Source: Gorillibacterium sp.
GTDB lineage: Bacteria; Bacillota; Bacilli; Paenibacillales; NBRC-103111
NCBI GenBank assembly: GCA_014380705.1
Contig: JACMJI010000120.1
Span: forward strand, 1-8,025
Reading direction: 5' to 3'
Length of the DNA stretch: 8,025 nucleotides
A program made the translations under genes and the position numbers. This document shows, one piece after another, positions 1-6,202 of this stretch. How positions within the stretch are numbered: position 1 is the stretch's first letter; each line of letters begins with the position of its first letter. The notes beneath the pieces are model-generated. The model was not told the origin of the DNA. It was given only the letters and a program-made list of their open reading frames with translations, and did not search any database.

Positions 1-2
1 CG

Positions 3-677
3 CCGGAAGTCATCCTAGAGATGATTATAAAGTGGAAGCAAGGCTATGATGTTGCCTACGGAAAAAGGCTCAAACGAAAAGGCGAGACTTACTTTAAGAA
101 AGTAACTGCCAAAATGTTCTATCGATTATTGCGCAGCATGACAACGGTTGATATCCCGGTAGATACAGGTGATTTTCGCTTGATTGATCGCAAAGTATGT
201 GATGTTTTACGAAACCTGAAGGAGAAAAACCGCTATGTTCGCGGGCTTGTAAGTTGGGTTGGCTTCAAGCAGACCTCCGTGGAATACGTGCGAGAGGAAC
301 GCTTTGCTGGCGAAACCAAGTACCCTCTGAAGAAAATGATTCGTTTTGCTCTAGATGGGATCACCTCCTTCTCTTATAAACCTCTCAAGCTGGCTACCTA
401 CTTAGGAATGACGGTTTCTCTCGTAAGCTTTGTTTACCTCGTAATCATTATTATGCAAAAGCTGTTCACTAACTCAGCCGAAATTGGCTGGACATCAACC
501 GTAGCGATTCTACTCTTCTTTAACGGAATGATCCTTATGCTGATGGGTGTGATCGGTGAATATATTGGACGGATCTATGAGGAAACGAAAGAAAGGCCGC
601 TCTATATTGTTCGAGAAGCGAATGGTTATGGCGAGCAAGACTCGAGTGACCGAACAACGGAGATTCTACGGACATGA
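3..677 (+). CDS. GtrB/DPM1-like family 2 glycosyltransferase, 5'-truncated by the window edge
   Basis: The frame is open from base 3, giving 224 C-terminal residues; the true start lies upstream. The fragment begins PEVILEMI followed by YDVAYGKR, which in this family comes just after the DxD sugar-nucleotide site, so the catalytic N-terminus is missing here. Visible family marks are DTGDFRLIDR (fragment residues 54-63), the RGLVSWVGF stretch, and two membrane segments (about 130-152 and 165-187) followed by IGEYIGRIYEE and ERPLYIV, the classic C-terminus of polyprenyl-phosphate glucosyl/GlcNAc transferases such as GtrB, CsbB and YkcC. Known family role: transfer of a sugar from a nucleotide donor to undecaprenyl phosphate on the cytoplasmic face. 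The stop overlaps the next start by 4 bases. Sugar and final acceptor cannot be read from the sequence. The internal ATG at 21 is not the real start. Confidence 0.9.
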   Translation, partial: PEVILEMIIKWKQGYDVAYGKRLKRKGETYFKKVTAKMFYRLLRSMTTVDIPVDTGDFRLIDRKVCDVLRNLKEKNRYVRGLVSWVGFKQTSVEYVREERFAGETKYPLKKMIRFALDGITSFSYKPLKLATYLGMTVSLVSFVYLVIIIMQKLFTNSAEIGWTSTVAILLFFNGMILMLMGVIGEYIGRIYEETKERPLYIVREANGYGEQDSSDRTTEILRT

Positions 678-1123
678 AGCGGCTTGATCTGCTTGTCAAA
701 TATCGGAGTTTTATTCGATTTAATATTGTAGGGGTATTGAATACGCTGGTTGATTTTACGGTATTCACGATTCTATTTGCTCTTGGGGTACCCAACTCCG
801 TGTCCCAATGTATTTCCTACTCTGCAGGTACAGTCAATAGTTATGTCTTAAACCGAAAGTGGACATTCGCTGCTCAAGAGAAAGCCCCACTTCAGGCAAA
901 AGCTTCACGCAGGAAATCTATCGATATTGTTCAACTGAGTAAGTTTTTAGTGGTTAATTTAATAACGCTCGGATTATCGCTCATTCTCTTACATCTCTTT
1001 AGTGAAGTATGGGGGCAGCATCCGCTCATTGCCAAGGGGATTGCTATTGTTTTTACGACCCTCGTTAATTTTTTGGGGAGCAAGCTGTGGGTGTTTTCTG
1101 GAAAGCCCAAGCAAACATCATAG
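674..1123 (+). CDS. GtrA-family membrane protein (putative polyprenyl-phosphate-sugar translocation partner)
   Basis: This 149-aa protein has four predicted membrane segments (about residues 13-37, 41-60, 88-110 and 117-140), the GtrA-family topology. Family marks are the RFNIVGVLNTLVDF stretch at 15-28, NSYVLNRKWTF at 55-65 and VNFLGSKLWVF at 131-141. The loop between segments 2 and 3 is basic (KASRRK). GtrA proteins, including Listeria/Bacillus GtcA, are thought to help move undecaprenyl-phosphate-linked sugars across the membrane for decoration of O-antigen, teichoic acid or other wall polymers. The start overlaps the glycosyltransferase stop (ATGA), with GGAG at 659-662 as a weak ribosome site, indicating translational coupling. 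A third component, a polytopic GT-C transferase of YfhO/YkcB type, would be expected but is not in the window. The family call is strong; the flippase role is knowledge of the family, not shown here. Confidence 0.9.
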   Translation: MKRLDLLVKYRSFIRFNIVGVLNTLVDFTVFTILFALGVPNSVSQCISYSAGTVNSYVLNRKWTFAAQEKAPLQAKASRRKSIDIVQLSKFLVVNLITLGLSLILLHLFSEVWGQHPLIAKGIAIVFTTLVNFLGSKLWVFSGKPKQTS

Positions 1124-1160
1124 AACGGATTAAACGAATATACGTTGTTTTTTTACAACA

Positions 1161-1167
1161 AGAGGGA
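1161..1167 (+). promoter_or_regulatory. Ribosome binding site that sets the MATE start
   Basis: AGAGGGA lies 6 nt before the ATG at 1174. An in-frame ATG at 1087 lies inside gtrA and would add 29 hydrophilic residues with no family match, so 1174 is preferred. A weak 5-bp hairpin (GTTGT/ACAAC, 1144-1159, T6 loop) sits directly upstream; it is too short to call a terminator. Confidence 0.7.
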
Positions 1168-1173
1168 TGTACT

Positions 1174-2514
1174 ATGAAAAATTGGAGAATCATTCTTGCC
1201 CTAGCTCTGCCTTCTTTGCTAGCTTTCGCCACCTCTACTCTAACGGGTACAATCAATCTAATCATGATTGGCCAAATGGGGGCCATTGCCATTGGGGCTG
1301 TTGGTGTCGTCAATATCATCATGTATAATGCTTGGGCGCTCTGTTCAGGCTTCGGTCACACCATTAATTATCTAGTTGCCCAAAACCATGGGTCTGGTGA
1401 GATGAAAAAAGGTGTCGAACGCACTTATGTGGCGCTGTACAACGGTATCATTCTAAGCATCATTCTCATCCTAGTAGGACTATTTGCACCAGAAGCTATT
1501 CTTCACTTAACGGGAGGGTCATCGGAACTGATTGCTGCAGGCGTTCCTTACTTGAAAATTCGCTTGTTTGCTCTCTCTTTGGGGATAATCAGTTTTATCC
1601 TTCAAGGTTTTATGCGCGGGGTAGGGGATACAAAGACACCCATGGTATTGTCCATCGCCTCTAATGTTGTGATGATTTTCTTTACCTATACGTTAACTTA
1701 TGGTAATTGGGGCTTTCCTGAGATCGGTTTGCCCGGGGCGGCGTGGGGCGTGTTAATTGGAGAAGCCATTGCATTTCTTGGCTCTGCTTATGTGTATTTT
1801 GTCCGAATGAATCCTCAATTTTCCACACGCGTTCGTGCGAAGTTTCAGAAGCTGGAGGTTAAGCTGATCCTAGCGGAAAGTGGCAAGCTAGGCATCCAAG
1901 AATTTGCTATGAGCTTAGCGATGCTGGTATTTACTGCTTTCGTCGCACGAGTTAGCGATCAAGCTTTGGCTGCTAACGAAGTTGCACTCAATGTAATGAG
2001 CCTAGGCTTTATGCCCGCGTTCGCTTTTGGTTCCACCGCAACCATCCTTGTGGGACGTGAGATTGGTCGCGGCAATCCGCTCCAAGCACGGCGCTACGGT
2101 ACAGAAACCGCAATTATTGGAACAATTATGTTGCTGATCCTTGGAACGGCGGAGTACTTTCTCGCGGATAAAATTGCCCTAATCTATAATGCGAATGATC
2201 CTGGTGTTTTTAAACTGGCTGCGGATTTGATTAAAATATCAGCTTTCTTACAGCTATTTGATGGGTTATTTAATATATACGGGGGTTGTTTGCGTGGGCT
2301 TGGCGATACTGGATTCTTAGTCAAGGCTTCCTTTAGTCTTAGTTGGCTTGTCTTTGTACCCTTGGCGTATCTACTGACCTTCGTGTTTGATATGCATAGT
2401 GTTGGGGCTTGGATCGGACTTTACGCCTTTATAACCCTCTATGGGATTGCGGTTACGGTGCGGTTCTACCGAACGGACTGGCAAAATGTTTCAGTCAAGC
2501 AATCGGGTGTATAA
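1174..2514 (+). CDS. MATE-family efflux transporter
   Basis: A 446-aa polytopic membrane protein of the usual MATE length, consistent with 12 membrane helices in two homologous halves. The family signature occurs once per half: FMRGVGDTKTP at residues 146-156 and CLRGLGDTG at 372-380, each just before a helix, showing the internal duplication. Other family-like stretches are GTINLIMIGQMG (25-36) and LGFMPAFAFGSTATILVGRE (277-296), matching the helix 7-8 region. MATE transporters are Na+- or H+-coupled exporters of organic cations and drugs in the cytoplasmic membrane; the substrate here cannot be inferred. The start was chosen at 1174 because it has a good ribosome site and the protein then begins MKNWRIILALALPSLLAF, a typical first helix. 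The gene follows gtrA by 50 nt with no clear terminator, so read-through from the glycosylation genes is likely. A functional link to them is not established. Confidence 0.93.
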   Translation: MKNWRIILALALPSLLAFATSTLTGTINLIMIGQMGAIAIGAVGVVNIIMYNAWALCSGFGHTINYLVAQNHGSGEMKKGVERTYVALYNGIILSIILILVGLFAPEAILHLTGGSSELIAAGVPYLKIRLFALSLGIISFILQGFMRGVGDTKTPMVLSIASNVVMIFFTYTLTYGNWGFPEIGLPGAAWGVLIGEAIAFLGSAYVYFVRMNPQFSTRVRAKFQKLEVKLILAESGKLGIQEFAMSLAMLVFTAFVARVSDQALAANEVALNVMSLGFMPAFAFGSTATILVGREIGRGNPLQARRYGTETAIIGTIMLLILGTAEYFLADKIALIYNANDPGVFKLAADLIKISAFLQLFDGLFNIYGGCLRGLGDTGFLVKASFSLSWLVFVPLAYLLTFVFDMHSVGAWIGLYAFITLYGIAVTVRFYRTDWQNVSVKQSGV

Positions 2515-2554
2515 AGATATTCCTTCTGTAAAATCGAGCCTAGCACTAACTGCG

Positions 2555-2586
2555 ATAAACCGGATTGTTCTCTCCGGTTTATTTTT
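2555..2586 (+). terminator. Intrinsic terminator after the MATE gene
   Basis: A perfect 10-bp stem, ATAAACCGGA (2555-2564) with TCCGGTTTAT (2573-2582), encloses an 8-nt loop and is followed by TTTTC. It starts 40 nt after the MATE stop and probably ends the gtrB-gtrA-MATE transcript. Confidence 0.85.
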
Positions 2587-2854
2587 CATGTTCCACTTCC
2601 TAGCCTGTGTTTTACTGGTAAGTATGTAAGAAGCGAAAAATGGCAAATGACTACCCTGCTTTCGGAAGAAGAAGCAATCAAGGGTGCCCGTTCACTTGCG
2701 GATTAATAAGTAAAAAAATGGATAGTAAGAGAGGCTAAGAACGGATACAGAAAGATTATTTTTATTTCATGCAACCTTTTTTTTCCTCTTACCGTTATTA
2801 TAGTGCACGGGCAATTAATAAAATAAACCATTTGAGTTCAGGGAGTGAAAACAG
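2587..2854. other. Intergenic region before the SLH-protein gene
   Basis: No convincing gene. It includes a 19-codon open frame at 2647-2706 (see findings) with no good ribosome site, an A/T-rich tract, a T8 run at 2777-2784, and a -10-like TATTAT at 2796-2801 before the next gene. Confidence 0.6.
2796..2801 (+). promoter_or_regulatory. Possible -10 element for the SLH-protein gene
   Basis: TATTAT matches the sigma-A -10 consensus at 5 of 6 positions and sits about 40 nt upstream of the ribosome site AGGGAG (2840-2845). No acceptable -35 lies 16-19 nt upstream (the region is AACCTTTT), so either an activator or another sigma factor is used, or the match is chance. Confidence 0.3.
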
Positions 2855-5164
2855 ATGAAGGCAAGCAGAGTAGCAGGGACATTGGGGCTGACGGCTGCAC
2901 TTGTTTTGACCGGTACATTACCGGCATTCGGTGCTGTAAGCAATCCTGTTTCCGAGAAGCAGGTCGTAACCTCAACCGTAGAGAAACCCGATTCCAATCC
3001 AGTCATGGCAAAGATTAGCAAGGATGCGGCCATCAAGTTGGTAAAGGCATTGGTTGATATTCCCGTTGATTTCAAGCTGACTAATTCTCGGTACGAACCG
3101 ACAGGCTGGCAGACGGATAATGGATCATGGAATCTTAATTTTGAACGCATTGTTAAAGAACGCTATTCCTCAATCAATGTAGCTGTAGATGCTGAGACTG
3201 GAAAACTCATTAGTTATTATTTAAACAACAACGAGTTGGATAAGAAGGTAACTTACCCGCCAAAGGTTGATTTGCTTAAAGCCAAAGAGATTGCCAACCA
3301 ATTACTGCTGAAGATGAACCCTGATGTTGCTGCAAGTGTTGTATATAATGATAGCTATGATAAGCTTTTCCGTGTACCGCTTCAAGGTCAAGTGAGATAT
3401 TCGTTGCGTTTCGATCGTTCCGTAAATGGAGTTAAGTATCCTGCAGACGGGATATCCTTCGAAATTGATGGCGATGGACAGATGGTCAGCTACAACTATA
3501 GTTGGCATGTATCACGGAAGTTCGCTTCAGCTGTGCCAGTAATTAAACAGGATCAAGCATTAGATACTTATAAAGTTAAGAACAAACCGTTTCTCCAATA
3601 TATCGTAGTTACACCTCCTGGAGGCAAATCTCAGATTGCTCTGAGTTATAGCCTTTTGACCAATCCACTTGATGCTGCAACAGGAGAAATGATTTCTCCG
3701 TATTATATGTTCAATCCAGGCAGCTTAAAGACCATTACAGAGAAACCACTCGCCGCTAAACCTGTTGCAGGTAAAGATATTACAGAGGATCAGGCTGTCG
3801 CTATTGCCAAGAAGCTGGTCGTTATTCCGGCCGGAGCTGTTCTGCAGAATCCCGGTTTTACAGAATATCAGGATACAGCAAGCATTGATGGAACACGCGC
3901 CACTTGGGAGATTAGCTGGCGGGTAGGGAAAGAAAATGATAAGGATAAGGTTTACTACCGAGCAGCCGTTAATGCTAAAACTGGCGAGCTTGTAAGCTAT
4001 TCTTATGACAATCAGAAGCTTTGGCAGCCCTTAACCACTGCCGAGGAAAAGATACGGATAACGGACGAGAAGGCGCAGTTGGCAGTAGAAGAATTTCTTA
4101 AGAAAGTGCTACCTCAGTATTCGAATGAATTAGCTATTGTCAAGCCTAGTATCAGCAATTCAAAATTCGGCATGGGCAGCACAAGTCGTACCATGTACTT
4201 TGATGTTCGTCGAATTATCGGAGGAATCTCCACAGAGATGGACAGCGTTAGTGTTTCTATAGATCTCTTAAAGGGGACCGTGGTGAATTATTATAGCAAT
4301 ATCAGTGCTTATAAATATCCAACGGTACCCAATAAAACGATAGAGCTTGCTAAAGCACAGGATTTACTATTGGCGCCTTATACGTTAGAGCTTCAATATT
4401 ACGATGATCAAATCAATGATCGAGTGTATTTTGATAGCAATTACAAGAAAGATCTTGCACCAGCAAAACTTGCTTACATGCTGCAAGCTTCCTATTATGA
4501 TAATGTTTACTTAGACGCCGAAACCGGGAACTGGAGAAAACGGGATACGGGTGAAGTAACGATACCTGGTAAAGTAGTCGTTACCGATATTGCCGAGCAT
4601 CCAGCTCAGCGTGAACTGCAGTTAATGGTTGATTACCAAGCATTGGATGTTAAGGATGGTAAAGTTAACCCCGAACAGGTTATCACTCGCGGTGAATTCA
4701 TAAAAATGCTGGTGATTACCTTGAACGGCGGCAACTACTACCCTTACTTCTCTAGCGAACGCAGTAACTCTTATAAAGATGTTAAGAATGACTCTGCTTT
4801 GTTCGGTTATGTTGAGAGTGCTGTCGACGCCGGAATTCTGGATCGTTCCTCGGAAGTATTAGACCCAGATGGCAAAATGAATCGCGAAGAGATGGCCCAA
4901 TTAATTGTTCGAGCACTCGGCTTCGATAAGCTTGCAAATCAGGCTGGGTTGTTCAACTTGGATACCATGGATGCTGGTGCTGTTAAGCTGAAGGGTCAGG
5001 CAGCCATTGTCCTATCGCTTGGAATTATGAGCAAGAGCAATGGAAGTTACTTTATGCCAGCGAATGAAGTGACTCGTGCCGAAGCAGCAGTTGCTTTCTT
5101 CCACTTCCTAGAGGTTCGACCAACCATGCAATCCTCTTCACTTCAGAACAACTATAGATACTAA
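2855..5164 (+). CDS. Secreted YcdB/YcdC-repeat protein with three C-terminal SLH domains
   Basis: A 769-aa exported protein. Residues 1-27 form a Sec signal peptide (MKASR, hydrophobic core, then PAFGA with likely cleavage near 26-27). The body has two copies of a three-module unit: modules starting near 53, 138 and 228, and again near 307, 402 and 492. Leading modules open with an amphipathic helix (ISKDAAIKLVKALVDIP; ITEDQAVAIAKKLVVIP), and most modules end in a PepSY-like turn such as DAETGKLIS (112-120), DAATGEMIS (273-281), NAKTGELVS (373-381) or DAETGNW (554-560). Three SLH domains follow (about 576-625, 638-690, 695-752) with TRAE-type motifs TRGE 611-614, NREE 676-679 and TRAE 740-743. 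SLH domains bind pyruvylated secondary wall polymer, so the protein is probably displayed on the wall. The YcdB/YcdC role is unproven; similarity to PepSY suggests peptidase inhibition or binding. Ribosome site AGGGAG at 2840-2845. It has its own terminator, so it is probably monocistronic. Confidence 0.9.
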   Translation: MKASRVAGTLGLTAALVLTGTLPAFGAVSNPVSEKQVVTSTVEKPDSNPVMAKISKDAAIKLVKALVDIPVDFKLTNSRYEPTGWQTDNGSWNLNFERIVKERYSSINVAVDAETGKLISYYLNNNELDKKVTYPPKVDLLKAKEIANQLLLKMNPDVAASVVYNDSYDKLFRVPLQGQVRYSLRFDRSVNGVKYPADGISFEIDGDGQMVSYNYSWHVSRKFASAVPVIKQDQALDTYKVKNKPFLQYIVVTPPGGKSQIALSYSLLTNPLDAATGEMISPYYMFNPGSLKTITEKPLAAKPVAGKDITEDQAVAIAKKLVVIPAGAVLQNPGFTEYQDTASIDGTRATWEISWRVGKENDKDKVYYRAAVNAKTGELVSYSYDNQKLWQPLTTAEEKIRITDEKAQLAVEEFLKKVLPQYSNELAIVKPSISNSKFGMGSTSRTMYFDVRRIIGGISTEMDSVSVSIDLLKGTVVNYYSNISAYKYPTVPNKTIELAKAQDLLLAPYTLELQYYDDQINDRVYFDSNYKKDLAPAKLAYMLQASYYDNVYLDAETGNWRKRDTGEVTIPGKVVVTDIAEHPAQRELQLMVDYQALDVKDGKVNPEQVITRGEFIKMLVITLNGGNYYPYFSSERSNSYKDVKNDSALFGYVESAVDAGILDRSSEVLDPDGKMNREEMAQLIVRALGFDKLANQAGLFNLDTMDAGAVKLKGQAAIVLSLGIMSKSNGSYFMPANEVTRAEAAVAFFHFLEVRPTMQSSSLQNNYRY

Positions 5165-5190
5165 TCGCCGAAGCGTTTAGGGTAACAATT

Positions 5191-5234
5191 AAAAGCTGTC
5201 CGAATTGCTTAATAGGCGAACGGACAGCTTTTTC
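5191..5234 (+). terminator. Intrinsic terminator after the SLH-protein gene
   Basis: A perfect 12-bp stem, AAAAGCTGTCCG (5191-5202) with CGGACAGCTTTT (5221-5232), with an 18-nt loop that can form a small inner pairing, followed by TC. The U-run is the 3' arm itself (T5 at 5229-5233). Confidence 0.88.
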
Positions 5235-5493
5235 TACTAAAGCATAGGTCTTATCTCTATTGAACTACAATCAGGTTCTTCTAGCCATAAGGGTGGAGGA
5301 TAACCTTTTCTAAAGTATCACGTTGTTTTTAATAGCGACAGCCCAGCTGACCTTGGCTTGCTAGAACACGCGACATAATCTAAAATAAGTAGTGAACAGC
5401 AGCTTTCCAAATAAAGGTAAAAATAACTATTCGTCGGTTTGGAAGAAAACCATCGTGTGACAACACAGCTAGTACAAGTGGGGGCAACGGAGA
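5235..5493. other. Intergenic region before the TraX gene
   Basis: No supported gene on either strand: every frame is broken by frequent stops. A promoter candidate is given separately. The final stretch contains GGGGG (5480-5484) about 9 nt before the TraX ATG, and GGAG abutting the ATG. Confidence 0.6.
5358..5386 (+). promoter_or_regulatory. Putative sigma-A promoter for traX (and perhaps selO)
   Basis: TTGCTA (5358-5363; 4 of 6 to TTGACA) and TAAAAT (5381-5386; 5 of 6 to TATAAT) are separated by exactly 17 nt. This implies a leader of roughly 100 nt before the ATG at 5494. It is the best-spaced promoter-like pair I found in this gap, but a chance match is possible. Confidence 0.42.
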
Positions 5494-6126
5494 ATGCAGC
5501 TTTTGGCTATGATAACGATGCTTATTGACCATGCTGGTTATATGTTCTTTCCTGAGCTTAAGGTTTTACGTTGGATCGGACGAATAGCGATGCCCCTTTA
5601 TGCCTATGGAATAGCAATGGGTTATCTAAAAACAACGAACTTAAAACGTTATATTCAGCGACTTGTGATCATAGCTGCTTTAAGTCAAATCCCCTATACG
5701 TTAGCCTTTCATACATGGACAATTAACATTGTGGGAACCTTCATCTTCTCACTTGGTGTTTTGTGGACCATTAAGCAGATTCCACCTGTGGTGGGGAAAT
5801 TGATCATTTTAGCAATTGCTGTCGTGCTTTTAGAGCTGTTTCCATTCGAATATGGCAGCTTCGCCTTGATCTTAATTCTTATTTATTCCTATACAAGTAT
5901 ACATTGGATGCTAACGGCCCATGTTGGTCTAAATCTTCTGTTCTTTTTCTATAAGGGTTGGATGATCGGAATGGCAAGTGCTGCTTCAACCGCGCTCCTC
6001 TCGCTGTATCCTGATTTTGCTGGATGGGGTAGAAAACTTATCCCCCGTTGGTTGTGGTTAGGCTTTTATCCTGCGCACTTGTTGATCCTAGTATTGATTC
6101 GTGAAGTCATTCTTTACGCATATTAA
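5494..6126 (+). CDS. TraX-family membrane protein
   Basis: A 210-aa, very hydrophobic protein with about seven membrane segments. Family marks are LIDHAGYMFFP at residues 10-20 (D12-H13), WIGRIAMPLYAYGIAMGY at 27-44, LSQIPY at 63-68, NIVGTF at 78-83, YGS at 120-122 and a C-terminal FYPAHLLIL at 191-199. TraX of the F plasmid is needed for N-terminal acetylation of pilin, and the family is related to membrane acyltransferases; the many chromosomal Firmicute members have no settled substrate. No pilin or conjugation gene is nearby. The start is fixed because the only upstream in-frame codons before a stop at 5470 contain no start. The ribosome site is poor: GGAG touches the ATG, and GGGGG at 5480-5484 is the alternative. 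Next gene after 76 nt with no terminator. Confidence 0.85.
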   Translation: MQLLAMITMLIDHAGYMFFPELKVLRWIGRIAMPLYAYGIAMGYLKTTNLKRYIQRLVIIAALSQIPYTLAFHTWTINIVGTFIFSLGVLWTIKQIPPVVGKLIILAIAVVLLELFPFEYGSFALILILIYSYTSIHWMLTAHVGLNLLFFFYKGWMIGMASAASTALLSLYPDFAGWGRKLIPRWLWLGFYPAHLLILVLIREVILYAY

Positions 6127-6190
6127 GTTGGTAGAAGTAAACAATAAAAGGGCTTATTTAGTAACAAGACAAGTAACGAAGAACTTATAA

Positions 6191-6198
6191 AAAGGAGA
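6191..6198 (+). promoter_or_regulatory. Strong ribosome binding site of selO
   Basis: AAAGGAGA with GGAG ending 5 nt before the ATG at 6203, the best ribosome site in the window. It fixes the start and implies much better initiation than for the upstream traX. Confidence 0.8.
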
Positions 6199-6202
6199 TA
6201 TA

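Noticed and set aside
1087..1173. Longer MATE reading frame starting at an ATG inside gtrA
   Set aside because: It would add 29 non-family residues, has no ribosome site and overlaps gtrA; the ATG at 1174 has a good site and starts at the expected first helix.
2696..2724. TTGCGG ... TGGATA, 17 nt apart, as a promoter for the SLH gene
   Set aside because: The -10 half matches the consensus at only 2 of 6 positions.
2640..2738. Second small frame beginning MANDYPAFGRRSNQG
   Set aside because: 32 codons, weak ribosome site, no recognisable family and overlapping the other small frame; most likely chance.
5260..5400. Minus-strand protein-like snatches (e.g. SRVLASQGQLGCRY, DTLEKVILHPYG, SWAVAIKNNVIL) suggesting a decayed gene
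   Set aside because: They lie in different frames or are split by stops, and I could not match them to any family; a tblastn search of the region would settle it.
5494..6126. TraX as evidence of a conjugative element
   Set aside because: No relaxase, type IV secretion, pilin, integrase or attachment repeats are visible, and chromosomal TraX homologs are common in Bacillota.
6128..6160. TTGGTA with a following TTATTT as a separate selO promoter
   Set aside because: Spacing is 20 nt and the -10 match is poor.
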